The position numbers were made by a program, and so were the translations under genes. From Pseudoalteromonas sp. T1lg88 (GTDB lineage Bacteria; Pseudomonadota; Gammaproteobacteria; Enterobacterales; Alteromonadaceae), in the NCBI RefSeq assembly GCF_002964765.1, contig NZ_PQCF01000006.1, forward strand, positions 169,757 to 233,756: 64,000 nt of DNA. Direction: 5' to 3'. Shown in pieces: positions 47,582-58,045 of the stretch. The notes below the pieces were generated by a model that was not told the origin of the DNA, made no database searches, and saw only the letters and a list, made by a program, of their open reading frames with translations. Each line of letters begins with the position of its first letter. Position 1 is the stretch's first letter.

Positions 47582-48592
47582 TTATTGTTGCATCCACGCA
47601 GCCGAGGTATCGAGCATTCGATGAGCGAACCCCCACTCGTTGTCACACCATACTAATAGTTTTATCAAACGTTTATGACTAACCCGTGTCTGTGTACCGT
47701 CGATGATACAAGAATGTGCATCATGATTAAAATCGACCGACACCAGAGGTTCTTCGGTATAGTCTAAAATGCCCGCGAGGCGCCCGTGTACCGCCTTGGC
47801 AATGGCCTGGTTAACATCACTGAGCGAAACATCGCTGTTGACGGTTACGCTCAGGTCCATGGCGGTCACATTAATGGTTGGCACGCGCACAGCAATGGCC
47901 TCAAAGCGGCCATGGAATTTAGGTAAAATGCGCTCTATGCCACGCGCTAATTTAGTATCCACCGGAATTATAGACTGACTTGCGGCACGGGTGCGGCGCA
48001 AATCATCATGATAAGCATCGATGACCTGCTGATCGTGCATGGAAGCATGTATGGTGGTAATGGCACCAGACTCGATACCAAAAGCATCGTCAAGCACCTG
48101 GATCACAGGGACAATACAGTTGGTGGTGCAGGAACCATTGGAAACAATTGTCTGCTGAGCGTTTAATTCGTGGTCGTTAATGCCAAAGACTATGGTGGCA
48201 TCAACATCGGCATCGGCGGGCTGCGAAAACAGCACCTTTTTGGCGCCGGCCTGCAAATGTTTTTGCGCATCTAGGCGAGAGTGGTACACCCCGGTACACT
48301 CAAGTACGATATCAACCTCGTGCTCTTGCCAAGGCAAGGCGCTGGCATCTTGCTCACAGTACAAGGCAATGCTGTCGCCATCAACGATCAAGGCCTGCTC
48401 GCCTAGCTCCACGGGAAAGGCAAAACGCCCATGGGCGGTATCATATTTGAGTAAATGAGCTATACCTTCTGGCTTGGCTAACTCGTTGATTGCAACAATT
48501 TCAAATTCGTTGCGGCGTCCGCTCTCATATAAAGCACGTAAAATATTACGGCCGATGCGGCCAAAGCCATTAATTGCCAGCTTAATTGCCAT
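47582..48592 (-). CDS. epd: D-erythrose-4-phosphate dehydrogenase
   Basis: A GAPDH-family enzyme that oxidises erythrose 4-phosphate toward pyridoxal phosphate. It shows the NAD motif [14 protein letters not shown] and the active Cys segment [13 protein letters not shown]. Its position directly ahead of pgk-fba and the [18 protein letters not shown]-terminal region favour Epd over GAPDH. 336 residues. Confidence 0.9.
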   Translation of the reverse strand: MAIKLAINGFGRIGRNILRALYESGRRNEFEIVAINELAKPEGIAHLLKYDTAHGRFAFPVELGEQALIVDGDSIALYCEQDASALPWQEHEVDIVLECTGVYHSRLDAQKHLQAGAKKVLFSQPADADVDATIVFGINDHELNAQQTIVSNGSCTTNCIVPVIQVLDDAFGIESGAITTIHASMHDQQVIDAYHDDLRRTRAASQSIIPVDTKLARGIERILPKFHGRFEAIAVRVPTINVTAMDLSVTVNSDVSLSDVNQAIAKAVHGRLAGILDYTEEPLVSVDFNHDAHSCIIDGTQTRVSHKRLIKLLVWCDNEWGFAHRMLDTSAAWMQQ

Positions 48593-48694
48593 AACTACAG
48601 ACTACCGCCTTGAAAAGTTGCCTATATGCAGGTCTTAAAAGAATGGCCGCTATTGTAATAGACATGGGGCTCAAGTGTAAGGGGGGAGTATAAA

Positions 48695-48725
48695 TAAAAA
48701 CCGCCGAGCCCCCTAGGTAGGAGGC
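48695..48725 (-). terminator. Possible terminator of ampE
   Basis: On the minus strand GCCTCC-TACCTA-GGGGGC is followed by TCGGCGGTTTTT, shortly after the ampE stop. The stem is short and the T run is a few bases away. Confidence 0.4.
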
Positions 48726-48743
48726 CCAAGCTTAGCATGGGCT

Positions 48744-49592
48744 CTAAGACAAACCACCGAACAGGGTAAGTAAAGCGATAAGGGCTAAGAAGAAGAGTAC
48801 ATTACGCTTAACCAAACGCATCATGCATTGGGCTTCAATGGTGCAGCCATAATGTTCTATTTCAATTTGTTCCGCGGCCAAGGCAGTTTCTGTGATCACC
48901 TGACGGTTTGACACCGAAAAATCAAGCACGTGGCGCAGCCAGCACTGAGTGCCCTTGGAAAAGTTACCTATCACCAGGTAGCCTAGGCTGGCCACCCGCG
49001 CCACCGGCCACTCAAGCCAGTAGATAATCTTGCCCAGAGCCTGATGCCAGGGTGACAATTCATGTTCGGTTTCTTCACTGAAATCGAGGAAACTGCGCAC
49101 CAAAGAATAAAACAAGGCGCCCGCCGCACCTAAAAATACAAACCAAAAAATAACCGTACAATAAAAACGAAAGTTTACCCAAGCCAGGGTTTGCGCAAAG
49201 GTTTCGCCCCCTTCTTCATCTTCGGTGCGTTTTTGTCCCATTTGCAAGGCATAGAGGGTGGCGGCTTCGCCGTCATCCCGAGTCAGGGCGTTCAAATACC
49301 CTTTGTAATAGCCGCGCAGGGTGGCACAACCAAAGCAGGTCAAAACCACAGTGGTATTAATAAGCAGTTGCCACAGAACAAAGTCACTCAGATTAGCGAG
49401 CGCAAAAACCAACAGACTGGGGATCAGTAACCAGAGGATCATCCCCGCTTCTTTGCCTAGGCCGCTAAAGCGTTTTAACAGCGTCAAACTTTGCCCTTGA
49501 TACCAGTGGGCATAGGTGGCGATTTGCCAGGTTTTAGAGCGCGCTCCGAGGCGTTCGGCAATAAGCGCAAAAATTATGGCGATCAGGGTCAT
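48744..49592 (-). CDS. ampE: AmpE-like inner membrane protein (regulatory signalling modulator)
   Basis: A 282-residue membrane protein next to ampD, the arrangement of the ampDE operon. Several hydrophobic segments are seen (IILWLLIPSLLVFALANL, LLINTTVVLTCFG, FYCTVIFWFVFLGAAGALFY, and a C-terminal one). The N-terminal LIAIIFALIAERL and the GYYKGYLNALTRDDGEAA loop are shared with AmpE/CobD-like proteins. The molecular function is not settled in any organism; in E. coli it has been linked to beta-lactamase induction. Confidence 0.88.
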   Translation of the reverse strand: MTLIAIIFALIAERLGARSKTWQIATYAHWYQGQSLTLLKRFSGLGKEAGMILWLLIPSLLVFALANLSDFVLWQLLINTTVVLTCFGCATLRGYYKGYLNALTRDDGEAATLYALQMGQKRTEDEEGGETFAQTLAWVNFRFYCTVIFWFVFLGAAGALFYSLVRSFLDFSEETEHELSPWHQALGKIIYWLEWPVARVASLGYLVIGNFSKGTQCWLRHVLDFSVSNRQVITETALAAEQIEIEHYGCTIEAQCMMRLVKRNVLFFLALIALLTLFGGLS

Positions 49593-49610
49593 AGTGGCAA
49601 ATAAATTAAC

Positions 49611-50183
49611 TTAGATTTCCTTTAGTCTATCGCAATTACTGGTAAATGTAAGGTCAAAAAAGTATGTCCAATCAAACGCTTCCCCCGGATCAGTTTTACG
49701 ACCTGGGGCAATATCACTGTGCCCGACAATGCGCTCACGGGTGATCTCTGGGTAGCGTTCCATGATGGCCAGGGTCAGTTGCGCCAGGCTCTGATATTGA
49801 GCTTGAGTGTACTCACTGCGGTCTGTGCCTTCGAGCTCAATCCCTATGCTGAAATCGTTACAACGCTCGCGCCCGGCAAATTGTGATAAACCGGCATGCC
49901 AGGCGCGCTCACTGAAGGGCACGTATTGGCGTACTAGGCCTTCGCGGTCAATTAAGCAATGGGCTGACACCCGAACCCCTTGCAATGAACTAAAGCTAGG
50001 ATGAGCATCGCAATCGAGGCACCCGGCAAACAAATCATCGATATAAGGGGTGCCGTAGTGCCCCTCGGGCAAGGAAATGCAGTGGATCACCAGCAGTGAA
50101 ACTTCCTGCTGTGGTCGCACATCGAAATGCGGGCAGGAATACTGCTGCGCGCCGGCGTAAATCCCTTGATCATTAATTGCCAT
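49611..50183 (-). CDS. ampD: 1,6-anhydro-N-acetylmuramyl-L-alanine amidase AmpD
   Basis: A cytoplasmic zinc amidase that recycles peptidoglycan by removing the stem peptide from anhydromuropeptides; loss causes AmpC induction in organisms with ampR-ampC. The Zn ligands and catalytic region are visible: LVIHCIS (His), the AWHAG segment, and GHSDIAPGRKTDPG (His and Asp). The start at MAINDQG is chosen because GGGAG precedes it by 5 bases. 190 residues, standard length. 18 bases ahead of ampE. Confidence 0.95.
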   Translation of the reverse strand: MAINDQGIYAGAQQYSCPHFDVRPQQEVSLLVIHCISLPEGHYGTPYIDDLFAGCLDCDAHPSFSSLQGVRVSAHCLIDREGLVRQYVPFSERAWHAGLSQFAGRERCNDFSIGIELEGTDRSEYTQAQYQSLAQLTLAIMERYPEITRERIVGHSDIAPGRKTDPGEAFDWTYFFDLTFTSNCDRLKEI

Positions 50184-50218
50184 AAGCTCTCCCATCACTT
50201 TGCCGTCATGGTAAAAGC

Positions 50219-50476
50219 CTAGGACTGATGGCGCAAGGGCACTTCGGGATAAAAGTCACATTCACCCTGAGCGTCGATAGCCACGAGTTCATGGTTGCGG
50301 TGCAATACCGCCAACCGGGGTGGCGGACAATAGGTGCGCACAAAATCCAGCTCGTAACCTAATTTTGTCAGGCTGTACACCTTGTCAACCTGCTCACCTG
50401 TCAGCCTGGCGTAATGTTGGTTGAAAGTCCGTTGGCCGTGGCGGCGCTCAGTGTCCACCTGCTTTGTTGATGCCAT
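50219..50476 (-). CDS. Conserved-looking small protein, unknown
   Basis: An 85-residue polar protein starting at MASTKQVDTERRHGQ, preceded by AAGGA 8 bases upstream; a Met three codons earlier is the alternative. No signal peptide, membrane segment or recognised motif, apart from a CPPP stretch (RTYCPPPRLAV). It is 35 bases upstream of ampD on the same strand, so it may be co-transcribed with ampDE. Confidence 0.6.
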   Translation of the reverse strand: MASTKQVDTERRHGQRTFNQHYARLTGEQVDKVYSLTKLGYELDFVRTYCPPPRLAVLHRNHELVAIDAQGECDFYPEVPLRHQS

Positions 50477-50497
50477 GATATCCATCCTTTAGGTATT

Positions 50498-50659
50498 ATA
50501 CCAATTCACTTAAATAGCTAATCATTCTAGCGGGCTAAATATCATGCTCACTGTGTTGGAGTTTTTCTATGTAGAATAACTACATAAGAAAAATTCCGCC
50601 TTGTGATCATATCATTTATCCAGCGCTATCTCTGATCACATACTTAACAGAATTGGTAT
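50498..50659 (+). repeat. 162-bp palindromic repeat element, copy 2
   Basis: Same length, orientation and ends (ATACCAATTC / GAATTGGTAT) as the element at 16503-16664, with scattered substitutions. The central hairpin TTTTTCTATGTAG ... CTACATAAGAAAAA is nearly perfect. It fills the gap between the small protein gene and gpsA. Confidence 0.9.
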
Positions 50660-50684
50660 TCTCCGGATCTTACAGCTTAGAGCA

Positions 50685-50717
50685 TAAAAAAAGCACGGGC
50701 AAAAACCGTGCTTTTTT
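50685..50717. terminator. Terminator downstream of gpsA
   Basis: AAGCACGG / CCGTGCTT stem flanked by A and T runs, about 27 bases past the gpsA stop on the minus strand. Confidence 0.88.
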
Positions 50718-50743
50718 GTGACTGACAGAGCTTGCTCACAAGC

Positions 50744-51754
50744 TTACTCGGCGCGCTGTTCGCGCCCCAGTAGTGCCATGGCGGCCTCTTTCACGTCTTT
50801 GTTTTCATACAGCACCTTATAGATTTGCTCGGTGATCGGCATCTCTATACCACTGCGTTTAGCCAGCATATAGACTTCTTTGGTGTTTCTGTAGCCTTCA
50901 ACCACCTGGCCAATCTGTTGCTGCGCCGCTTCCACGTCCAGTCCCTGCCCCAAGGCTAAGCCAAAACGGCGGTTACGTGACTGGTTATCGGTGCAGGTGA
51001 GGATCAAATCGCCCAGTCCGGCCATCCCCATAAAGGTTTCCGACTTGGCGCCCAGGGCACAGCCCAGGCGACACAGTTCCGCCAAACCTCGGGTGATAAG
51101 CGCGGTACGGGCATTGGCACCAAAGCCAAAACCATCTGAGATACCAGCGCCTATGGCGATGACGTTCTTAACCGCTCCACCGAGTTGAATACCAATAAAG
51201 TCATTATTGCGATACACCCTAAATGAGCGGCCGCAATGAAGCAGACTAGATAAGCGCTCACAGAAGCTGTCGCTGGTCGCCGACACCGAAATTGCTGTCG
51301 GTAATCCCGCCGCCATTTCTTTGGCAAAGGTCGGGCCCGACAATACCGCCAGTTCCACCTTATCGCCAAGTTTTTGCGTCGCCACATCCTGTAATAAGCG
51401 CCCAGTTTCCGGCTCTAAGCCCTTGGTTGCCCACGCCACCTTGGCATCGCTGCGCAACATGGGTGCAATCGTTTCCAATAGCCCGGCAAAAGCATGACTC
51501 GGCACCACCACCAAAATGATGTCGCTGCTTTGTACCGCTTTTTCTAGTGAGCTTTCAAGGGTCAGGGTTTCGGGAAAAGGAATATCGCCGAGGTACTGTT
51601 CGTTTTTGCGTTCGCGAGCGAGCTTTTCTACTTGCTCGGCATCGCGACCCCATAAGGTTACCGGGTGGCCGTTACGGGCGAAACAAATAGCAAGGGCGGT
51701 GCCATACGACCCCGCCCCCAGAACAGTTACAGCTGAAGGTGCTGTTGTGCTCAT
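50744..51754 (-). CDS. gpsA: Glycerol-3-phosphate dehydrogenase [NAD(P)+]
   Basis: Makes sn-glycerol 3-phosphate for phospholipid synthesis. It shows the Rossmann motif [13 protein letters not shown], the [11 protein letters not shown] active-site region with Lys, and [20 protein letters not shown] near the C-terminus. 336 residues. Last gene of the rhodanese-grxC-secB-gpsA run, the same order as E. coli yibN-grxC-secB-gpsA. Confidence 0.97.
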   Translation of the reverse strand: MSTTAPSAVTVLGAGSYGTALAICFARNGHPVTLWGRDAEQVEKLARERKNEQYLGDIPFPETLTLESSLEKAVQSSDIILVVVPSHAFAGLLETIAPMLRSDAKVAWATKGLEPETGRLLQDVATQKLGDKVELAVLSGPTFAKEMAAGLPTAISVSATSDSFCERLSSLLHCGRSFRVYRNNDFIGIQLGGAVKNVIAIGAGISDGFGFGANARTALITRGLAELCRLGCALGAKSETFMGMAGLGDLILTCTDNQSRNRRFGLALGQGLDVEAAQQQIGQVVEGYRNTKEVYMLAKRSGIEMPITEQIYKVLYENKDVKEAAMALLGREQRAE

Positions 51755-51757
51755 AAC

Positions 51758-52240
51758 TTATGCGTCAGCTTGCTGTGCTTGCTCTGCAGCGCGTTGCTGC
51801 ATGTATTGGGCAAATAGCGCGTCAAAGTTAACCGGAGCCAGGTTCAACTGCGGGAAAGTACCACGGTTAACCAGGTTAGATACGGCTTCACGAGCGTAAG
51901 GGAAAAGTACGTTCGGGCAGAAAGCACCTAGCATATGCGCCGTTTGTAACTCTTCTAGTTCACCGATAGTGAAGATACCAGCCTGTTGGATTTCGCATAG
52001 GAAAGCCGTTTCTTCGCCGATAGTCGCGGTTACTGTTAGTGCCAGCACTACTTCGTAGATGCCGTTTTCTAGCTTGTTTGAACGCGTATCTATGTCTAGT
52101 TTAACTTCCGGCTTCCACTCTTTTTGGAAAATAGCCGGCGAGTTTGGCGTCTCGAAAGACACATCTTTAGTGTAAATACGTTGAATTGAGAATTGCGCTT
52201 GTTGTTGCTCTTGTGCTGCGCCTTGATTTTGCTCTTCCAT
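51758..52240 (-). CDS. secB: Protein export chaperone SecB
   Basis: Holds preproteins unfolded and hands them to SecA. The family core [23 protein letters not shown] and the C-terminal FAQYMQQR are clear. The start at MEEQNQG is chosen because GGAACGACA precedes it; upstream Met codons are non-homologous. 160 residues, standard. The stop is 3 bases ahead of gpsA. Confidence 0.96.
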   Translation of the reverse strand: MEEQNQGAAQEQQQAQFSIQRIYTKDVSFETPNSPAIFQKEWKPEVKLDIDTRSNKLENGIYEVVLALTVTATIGEETAFLCEIQQAGIFTIGELEELQTAHMLGAFCPNVLFPYAREAVSNLVNRGTFPQLNLAPVNFDALFAQYMQQRAAEQAQQADA

Positions 52241-52307
52241 TGTCGTTCCTTTCAATCTGTTGGTGGTAACGAGCCACAGTCGCTGCGGCCCGATACCTAA
52301 TAAGTTG

Positions 52308-52565
52308 TTATACGTTAAGTAACGCGTTTAATTCGCCACGAGCTTCGAGTGCCATCATATCGTCGCAGCCACCTATGTGCTGGTCGCCGATAAAGATTTG
52401 CGGCACGGTGTAACCACCATTGGCACGCTTGATCATTTCATCGCGTAGCTCAGGCTGAAGGCCGATATCATACTCGGTATAAGTTACACCTTTTTTATCC
52501 AGCAATGCCTTGGCACGCTGACAAAAGGGACAATAATCTTTGCTGTATAAAACTACATCGCTCAT
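52308..52565 (-). CDS. grxC: Glutaredoxin 3
   Basis: A small cytoplasmic thiol oxidoreductase. The active site is CPFC (residues 12-15) and the GSH-binding TVPQIFI (about 54-60) and GGCDDMMAL (about 65-73) segments are intact. 85 residues, close to E. coli GrxC. Between the rhodanese gene and secB. Confidence 0.97.
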   Translation of the reverse strand: MSDVVLYSKDYCPFCQRAKALLDKKGVTYTEYDIGLQPELRDEMIKRANGGYTVPQIFIGDQHIGGCDDMMALEARGELNALLNV

Positions 52566-52584
52566 AACTTGCTCTTACTATTAA

Positions 52585-53016
52585 TTAGCGGCCCGATACC
52601 TGAGGTAGACCGGCACTTTGCCAAGACTGCATACCACCAGAAAGGATAAAGACACTCTCAAACCCAGCTTTACCTAGGTTGTTGGCAATACCCGAGGCCG
52701 TCATACCCGTAGCGCATACCAATATAATGGGTTGGCTTTTATGCTTTTCAAGCTCTGCAAAGTCACTTTGTTTCGCTTTTTCCGCGCTTAGGTGAACAGC
52801 ATTGGCAATACGCCCCGCCGTAAAATCTTTCTGGGCGCGAATATCAACCACTACAGCGTTTTCACGATTCACTAACAAGGTGAGTTGTTGTGGATTGATC
52901 TGCTTAATGGCCGAAAACTTACTTTTAAACCATCCCGAAATAAGCATAAACACGATAACCAACCAGATAATGCTTAAAATCGGATGATTACCGATAAATT
53001 CTATGTATTGTTCCAT
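52585..53016 (-). CDS. Membrane-anchored rhodanese-like protein (YibN type)
   Basis: A 143-residue protein with one N-terminal membrane segment (residues about 12-28, HPILSIIWLVIVFMLISGW) and a rhodanese domain (about 45-140) with active-site Cys in LVCATGMTASG. The position before grxC-secB matches E. coli yibN. Divergent from gpmI; the two share the 149-base upstream region. Substrate unknown. Confidence 0.93.
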   Translation of the reverse strand: MEQYIEFIGNHPILSIIWLVIVFMLISGWFKSKFSAIKQINPQQLTLLVNRENAVVVDIRAQKDFTAGRIANAVHLSAEKAKQSDFAELEKHKSQPIILVCATGMTASGIANNLGKAGFESVFILSGGMQSWQSAGLPQVSGR

Positions 53017-53165
53017 ACGTTTTACTTTGTTAATTCAAACCTTGAGGGCGGCACAAGTATACACATTTGCCTTGCACTTACCAATTAGTGAGATATTTTC
53101 TACTGCGATATTGTGCAAAAAACGGTAGGATATTAACAGCACGTGCACATTACCCAGGAGATACA

Positions 53166-54701
53166 ATGACACAGCCCAAAAAGCCGCTCGTTTTGATGAT
53201 TCTAGACGGATGGGGTTATCGTGAAGAAAGCGAAAGTAACGCCATTTTAGCCGCTAACACCCCGGTTTTAGACAAACTTTGGCAACAATGCCCACATACG
53301 TTAATTTCCGGTTCCGGTATGGACGTAGGTCTTCCCGATGGGCAAATGGGTAACTCCGAAGTGGGTCATGTGAATCTCGGTGCCGGTCGCGTTGTGTACC
53401 AGGACTTTACCCGTATCACCAAGGCTATTGAAGATGGCACCTTTGCCACTAACCCTGCCCTGGTTAACGCCATTGATGCTGCCGTAAATGCAGGCAAGGC
53501 AGTACACCTAATGGGCCTGATGAGCCCAGGCGGCGTACACAGCCATGAAGACCATATTATTGCCGCCATCGAGCTTGCAGCTGAGCGCGGCGCACAAGAA
53601 ATTTATGTTCATGCCTTCTTAGATGGCCGCGATACGCCGCCACGCAGCGCCGAAGCCACTTTGAAGAATATCGACGCCGCCTTTGCGCGCGTAGGTAAAG
53701 GCCGTATTGCCAGCCTGATCGGCCGCTACTATGCCATGGACCGAGACAACCGTTGGGAGCGCATCGAAAGCGCCTACGACTTGATGGTCTTGGGCGAAGC
53801 CGAATATCACGCCGCCGATGCCGTAAGCGGATTACAGGCCGCCTATGAGCGCGGTGAAAACGACGAGTTCGTAAAAGCGACCGTGATTGGCGAGACCGCC
53901 GCCGCCATTAATGATGGCGATGCAGTGTTGTTTATGAACTTCCGCGCCGACCGTGCCCGTCAAATGACCCGCACCTTTGTCGATGCCGACTTTAAGGGTT
54001 TCAACAAAAAGAAAACGCCACAACTGGCCGCCTTTGTCATGCTTACCGAATATGCTGCGGATATCGATGCGCCTGTGGCTTTCCCACCTGAGCCGCTTAA
54101 CAATGTACTCGGTGAATGGCTGGCCAAGCATAATAAAACTCAGCTGCGTATTTCCGAAACGGAAAAATATGCACACGTTACCTTCTTCTTCAGTGGTGGT
54201 CGCGAGCAGGAATTTGCAGGTGAGAGTCGCGAGCTTATTCCTTCTCCCGATGTAGCCACCTATGACTTACAACCGGAAATGAACTCTGAGCTTCTGACCG
54301 ACAAGCTGGTTGAAGCCATTCACAGCGGCAAGTATGACGTGATCATCTGTAACTACCCTAATGGCGACATGGTGGGTCACTCGGGTGTATTCGAAGCGGC
54401 TGTGAAGGCCTGTGAAGCGGTTGACCATTGTATTGGCCGAGTGCTTGAAGCCCTTGAGCAAAGCGGTGGCGAAGCACTGATCACCGCCGACCATGGTAAT
54501 GCCGAGCAGATGCAAAATGCACAAACCGGTCAGGCCCATACCGCCCACACCAGTGAGCCGGTGCCCTTTATCTATATCGGTCGCGATGCCGAGCCGGTAG
54601 CGGGTAAAACCTTGAGCGACGTGGCGCCGACCATGTTGCATCTACTAGGCATGGAGCAGCCTGCGGAAATGACAGGCTCGCCAATCATGCTGCTGCGTTA
54701 A
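53166..54701 (+). CDS. gpmI: 2,3-bisphosphoglycerate-independent phosphoglycerate mutase
   Basis: Interconverts 3- and 2-phosphoglycerate, using two Mn ions and no bisphosphoglycerate. The alkaline-phosphatase-fold motifs are visible: [11 protein letters not shown] with the metal Asp, [15 protein letters not shown] containing the catalytic Ser, NFRADRARQ and [11 protein letters not shown]. The start at 53166 (CAGGAG upstream) gives the family N-terminus [17 protein letters not shown]; the longer frame adds 33 unrelated residues. First gene of the gpmI-envC-S41-yibQ run. Confidence 0.97.
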   Translation: MTQPKKPLVLMILDGWGYREESESNAILAANTPVLDKLWQQCPHTLISGSGMDVGLPDGQMGNSEVGHVNLGAGRVVYQDFTRITKAIEDGTFATNPALVNAIDAAVNAGKAVHLMGLMSPGGVHSHEDHIIAAIELAAERGAQEIYVHAFLDGRDTPPRSAEATLKNIDAAFARVGKGRIASLIGRYYAMDRDNRWERIESAYDLMVLGEAEYHAADAVSGLQAAYERGENDEFVKATVIGETAAAINDGDAVLFMNFRADRARQMTRTFVDADFKGFNKKKTPQLAAFVMLTEYAADIDAPVAFPPEPLNNVLGEWLAKHNKTQLRISETEKYAHVTFFFSGGREQEFAGESRELIPSPDVATYDLQPEMNSELLTDKLVEAIHSGKYDVIICNYPNGDMVGHSGVFEAAVKACEAVDHCIGRVLEALEQSGGEALITADHGNAEQMQNAQTGQAHTAHTSEPVPFIYIGRDAEPVAGKTLSDVAPTMLHLLGMEQPAEMTGSPIMLLR

Positions 54702-54710
54702 TCATTGCAT

Positions 54711-55865
54711 ATGTTTAGGTTTATCCACCTAGGCTCGCAAACAAGAGTGTCGCTGCTAAGCGCGGCGCTCTTGTCCTTGTGTGCCCTGCCCGCCAGCAGC
54801 AATGAAAACCGCACCAAGCAAGACTTAACCGAGGTTCAGCAGGAGATAAAGAAAAACCAGAATAACCTCTCAAGCCAGAAACAATCTCTGGGCTCGCTGC
54901 AACAGCAATTAAAAAAATCAGAGAAGGCCATTGCCAACAACGCCAAAAAGTTAAGAGAACTCGATGGCCAAATAAATACCAACCGCCAGCAACACAACGA
55001 ATTACAAACGCAGGCGCAAGAATTAGAACAGCACAGAAAAACCTTAGACACAGCTTTGGCGGCGCAGCTTAAAAGCGCCTACATGGTCGGCGGTCACGAT
55101 TACTCCAAGTTGTTACTCAATCAGCAAAACACCGCAAAATTAGAACGCACCATCAGTTATTACGATTACCTCAATAAGGCGCGTTTAGAACAACTTGATG
55201 AGCTTAGAGAAACCCTAGAAGAAATAGAACAAAACCAATTGGCGCTGGCGCAAAACCGCGAACAGCTTGAGCAACTGCGCAGCCAGGAAGAAGAGCAAAG
55301 GCAGCAATTATTGGCCGCCAAGACCGAGCGTCAGTCTCAGGTAAAGGCGCTGCAAGGCGAATTGAATCAACTGCAAAGCTCCATCGCTTACCTCAAAGAC
55401 AACGAACAAACCCTGATCACCACCCTGGAAGAGCTTGAAGACTCCAAGGCTCGTCAGGTGGCTATGCTTGGCCTGGCCAGCAGCAAGGGCAAACTGGCCT
55501 GGCCGACACGAGGGCCGTTAAAACACCGTTTTGGCACCCGCAAACGCCCTGGCTTTAATTGGAAAGGCGTGGTGATCGATGCTAAAGAAGGCAGCAATAT
55601 TAATAGCATCGAAGACGGTCAGGTGGTATTTGCCGACTGGCTTAAGGGCTTTGGCTGGGTCATGGTGGTTGACCACGGCAAAGGTTATATGAGTCTTTAC
55701 GGTCACGCCCAAGCCCTGCTTAAGGAAGTGGGCGATCAGGTTTACCAAGGCGAAGCAATAGCCCTGGTTGGTCAGAGCGGCGGCCAGGTTGATCCTGGTC
55801 TATACTTCGAGATACGTCACAAAGGACGTGCCGTTAATCCAACCACTTGGTGCAGGTCCTCATAA
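54711..55865 (+). CDS. envC: Murein hydrolase activator EnvC
   Basis: A periplasmic activator of the amidases AmiA and AmiB during division. A signal peptide (cleavage after ALPASS) is followed by a long coiled coil (residues about 30-250) and a degenerate LytM domain (about 265-385). The LytM metal ligands are replaced (LYFEIR instead of LHFEIR; the HxGxD His is Asn), as expected of EnvC rather than an active endopeptidase. The frame could start 6 bases earlier at a TTG. It follows gpmI by 9 bases. Confidence 0.95.
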   Translation: MFRFIHLGSQTRVSLLSAALLSLCALPASSNENRTKQDLTEVQQEIKKNQNNLSSQKQSLGSLQQQLKKSEKAIANNAKKLRELDGQINTNRQQHNELQTQAQELEQHRKTLDTALAAQLKSAYMVGGHDYSKLLLNQQNTAKLERTISYYDYLNKARLEQLDELRETLEEIEQNQLALAQNREQLEQLRSQEEEQRQQLLAAKTERQSQVKALQGELNQLQSSIAYLKDNEQTLITTLEELEDSKARQVAMLGLASSKGKLAWPTRGPLKHRFGTRKRPGFNWKGVVIDAKEGSNINSIEDGQVVFADWLKGFGWVMVVDHGKGYMSLYGHAQALLKEVGDQVYQGEAIALVGQSGGQVDPGLYFEIRHKGRAVNPTTWCRSS

Positions 55866-55897
55866 TTGAATAGCGGCTGCGCCACAAGGGGCAGCCT

Positions 55898-57100
55898 ATG
55901 TTTGCATATAACGCACTCATTTTTAGGCACTTTTTAAACTGGTGCCTAGCCATAGCGCTAAGCATTTGCAGTGCTTCAGCAGCGGCGCAGGAAAGCCAGC
56001 TCGAAGAAGTTTTATTTCATATAAACCACTTTTATGTCGAGGAAGTGGACCGTGCCAAGCTGGATCAACATGTGCTGAGCAGCCTGCTTAGCGAGCTTGA
56101 CCCCTACAGCGAATACCTGGATGAGCAGGAATTAAAACGCCTGTTTGATGTTACCAATGGCGAATATAAGGGCCTGGGAATCGAGGTCGAAAAACGCCAG
56201 GATCATGTGGTCATCGTCTCGGCACTGCCCAATTCTCCGGCTCAGGCTGCCGGCTTGTTAGGCGGTGATATTTTATTGGCTATCAACAATGTAGCTGTGA
56301 TAGATAAGTCCCTGGAAGATGTCTCTAAGCTGATCAACAGCCGCGAAAATGGTGAAGTGACTTTGGCCATTGCCCGTGCCGGCCATTCACAACGACTCGA
56401 TTTTCACCTCACCCGCCAACCCATACATATAGAAAGCGTTAACAGCGAGCTGCAAGCCAATCGCACCGGATACCTGCGCATCAACAGCTTTAATAACCAC
56501 AGTTTTCATGATGTCGCCCGCCATATTACCAAGATGCAGCAGCAAAGCGGCACGGCACTCAAAGGCCTGCTCATTGATTTGCGCGATAATCCGGGCGGCA
56601 CCTTCGACAGTGCCATCAATATTGCCGACCTGTTTCTCTCCACCGGCACCATAGTCTCGACCCGAGGACGCTTTATCGAAGCCAATCAAAGGTTTGATGC
56701 CCAGCCGGGGGATATCTTAGAAGGCGCGCCCATAGTGGTGTTGATCAACCAAGGTTCGGCGTCGGCGGCAGAAATTGTAGCCGGTGCCTTAAAAGACAAC
56801 CACAGAGCCAAGGTGGTGGGAACCCGCTCTTACGGCAAGGGTTCGGTGCAATCGCTTATCCCATTAGGCGATGGTCGCAGCGCCTTAAAACTGACTACTG
56901 CTAAATACTATACGCCGGCCGGTATCTCTATCGAGGGAACTGGGATCACCCCGGATGTCGCTATTTTGCAACCAGACCTTTCCCAATCAAATAAAGAGGT
57001 TATAATCAATTTAGCGGCTGGAAAAAGCGCCAATAGTAATTTGACTGCATTATTGGACACGCAGTTAATAAAAGCCCAGCAACTACTAGAAGAATATTAA
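55898..57100 (+). CDS. S41-family C-terminal processing peptidase
   Basis: A periplasmic serine protease of the CtpA/Prc group. A signal peptide (cleavage after SASAAAQ) is followed by a PDZ domain (residues about 85-170, GLGIEVEKRQDHVVIVSALPNSPAQAAGL) and the catalytic domain with Ser in QGSASAAEIVAGA and Lys in RSYGKGSVQ. 400 residues, a compact member without a C-terminal extension. The gpmI-envC-ctp order is widespread in Vibrio and Shewanella. Ribosome binding site AAGGGG. Confidence 0.95.
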   Translation: MFAYNALIFRHFLNWCLAIALSICSASAAAQESQLEEVLFHINHFYVEEVDRAKLDQHVLSSLLSELDPYSEYLDEQELKRLFDVTNGEYKGLGIEVEKRQDHVVIVSALPNSPAQAAGLLGGDILLAINNVAVIDKSLEDVSKLINSRENGEVTLAIARAGHSQRLDFHLTRQPIHIESVNSELQANRTGYLRINSFNNHSFHDVARHITKMQQQSGTALKGLLIDLRDNPGGTFDSAINIADLFLSTGTIVSTRGRFIEANQRFDAQPGDILEGAPIVVLINQGSASAAEIVAGALKDNHRAKVVGTRSYGKGSVQSLIPLGDGRSALKLTTAKYYTPAGISIEGTGITPDVAILQPDLSQSNKEVIINLAAGKSANSNLTALLDTQLIKAQQLLEEY

Positions 57101-57200
57101 AAAATAATAATAGTGAGCCAGTGCGCAAAACATTGGCTCGAATAAAACCAATAGCATTAATGCCTTGGTTAATAACATCAACAGAAGAATAAATATTACT

Positions 57201-57971
57201 GTGCACATACTAAAATGGATTGCCGTGGTTGTGCTCTTGGCTTGTCTGCTGGCAAGTCCATCGGTACAAGCAAAACAGGTGGCCATCGTTATCGACGATA
57301 TTGGTTATCAACGTCATGATTTGTCCGCCTTAAACATACCTGGACAGCTTACGTTTGCCATCTTGCCCTTCACTCCCTATGCCGCGCGCTTTGCGACTCA
57401 AGCCAATGAGCAACAAAAAGAAATTATGCTTCATGCGCCCATGCAATCGCTCAATGATCTAGCCCTTGGACCCGGCGCCCTGACCATGGATATGCCCAAA
57501 GAAGACTTCCAGAGCAGATTAAAAGAAGCCTTAAGCAGCTTGCCCAATATTAAGGGCGTAAATAACCACATGGGCTCATTGCTGACCCAGCAAAATATGC
57601 CGATGAATTGGACCATGGAAGTGCTCAAGGAGCAGAAGCTGTATTTTCTCGACAGCAAAACCACGCCGCACTCCAAGGCGCAAAGTATAGCCAGCCTCTA
57701 TGGCGTCGAGAATATAGCGCGACATGTATTTTTAGATAATATCACCAGCGAAAAACAACTGCGTTTTCGTTTTGATCAGCTTAAACGCATTGCCAAGAAG
57801 CATGACTATGCGGTGGCCATAGCTCACCCCTACCCAGAAACCTTTGCCTTTTTGCAAAGTGCCCTAGATGAGCTTAAAGCGGAAGGCATTGAGTTGGTGC
57901 CCCTGTCACAGCTGGTACAAGAGCGCACCTTACGTTTGGCTCAAGCTAAAAGCACCAAGACCAGCGAATAA
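57201..57971 (+). CDS. Divergent polysaccharide deacetylase family protein (YibQ)
   Basis: A periplasmic protein of the divergent polysaccharide deacetylase family, about 256 residues from the GTG used here. A signal segment (AVVVLLACLLASPSVQA) precedes the domain, which opens with VAIVIDDIGYQ and has the LHAPMQSLN and NNHMGSLLTQ segments. An upstream TTG at 57165 is the alternative start. No enzymatic activity has been established for YibQ in E. coli. Last gene of the gpmI run, closed by a terminator. Confidence 0.92.
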   Translation: MHILKWIAVVVLLACLLASPSVQAKQVAIVIDDIGYQRHDLSALNIPGQLTFAILPFTPYAARFATQANEQQKEIMLHAPMQSLNDLALGPGALTMDMPKEDFQSRLKEALSSLPNIKGVNNHMGSLLTQQNMPMNWTMEVLKEQKLYFLDSKTTPHSKAQSIASLYGVENIARHVFLDNITSEKQLRFRFDQLKRIAKKHDYAVAIAHPYPETFAFLQSALDELKAEGIELVPLSQLVQERTLRLAQAKSTKTSE

Positions 57972-57995
57972 CAATAGCTCGTTTTTCTAAGGACA

Positions 57996-58025
57996 TAAAA
58001 AAACCGCGCCATGCGCGGTTTTTTC
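57996..58025. terminator. Bidirectional terminator between yibQ and tkt
   Basis: ACCGCGC-CAT-GCGCGGT stem flanked by an A run on the left and T run on the right, between convergent genes. Confidence 0.9.
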
Positions 58026-58045
58026 TTATGTCTTTAAACAAGCGA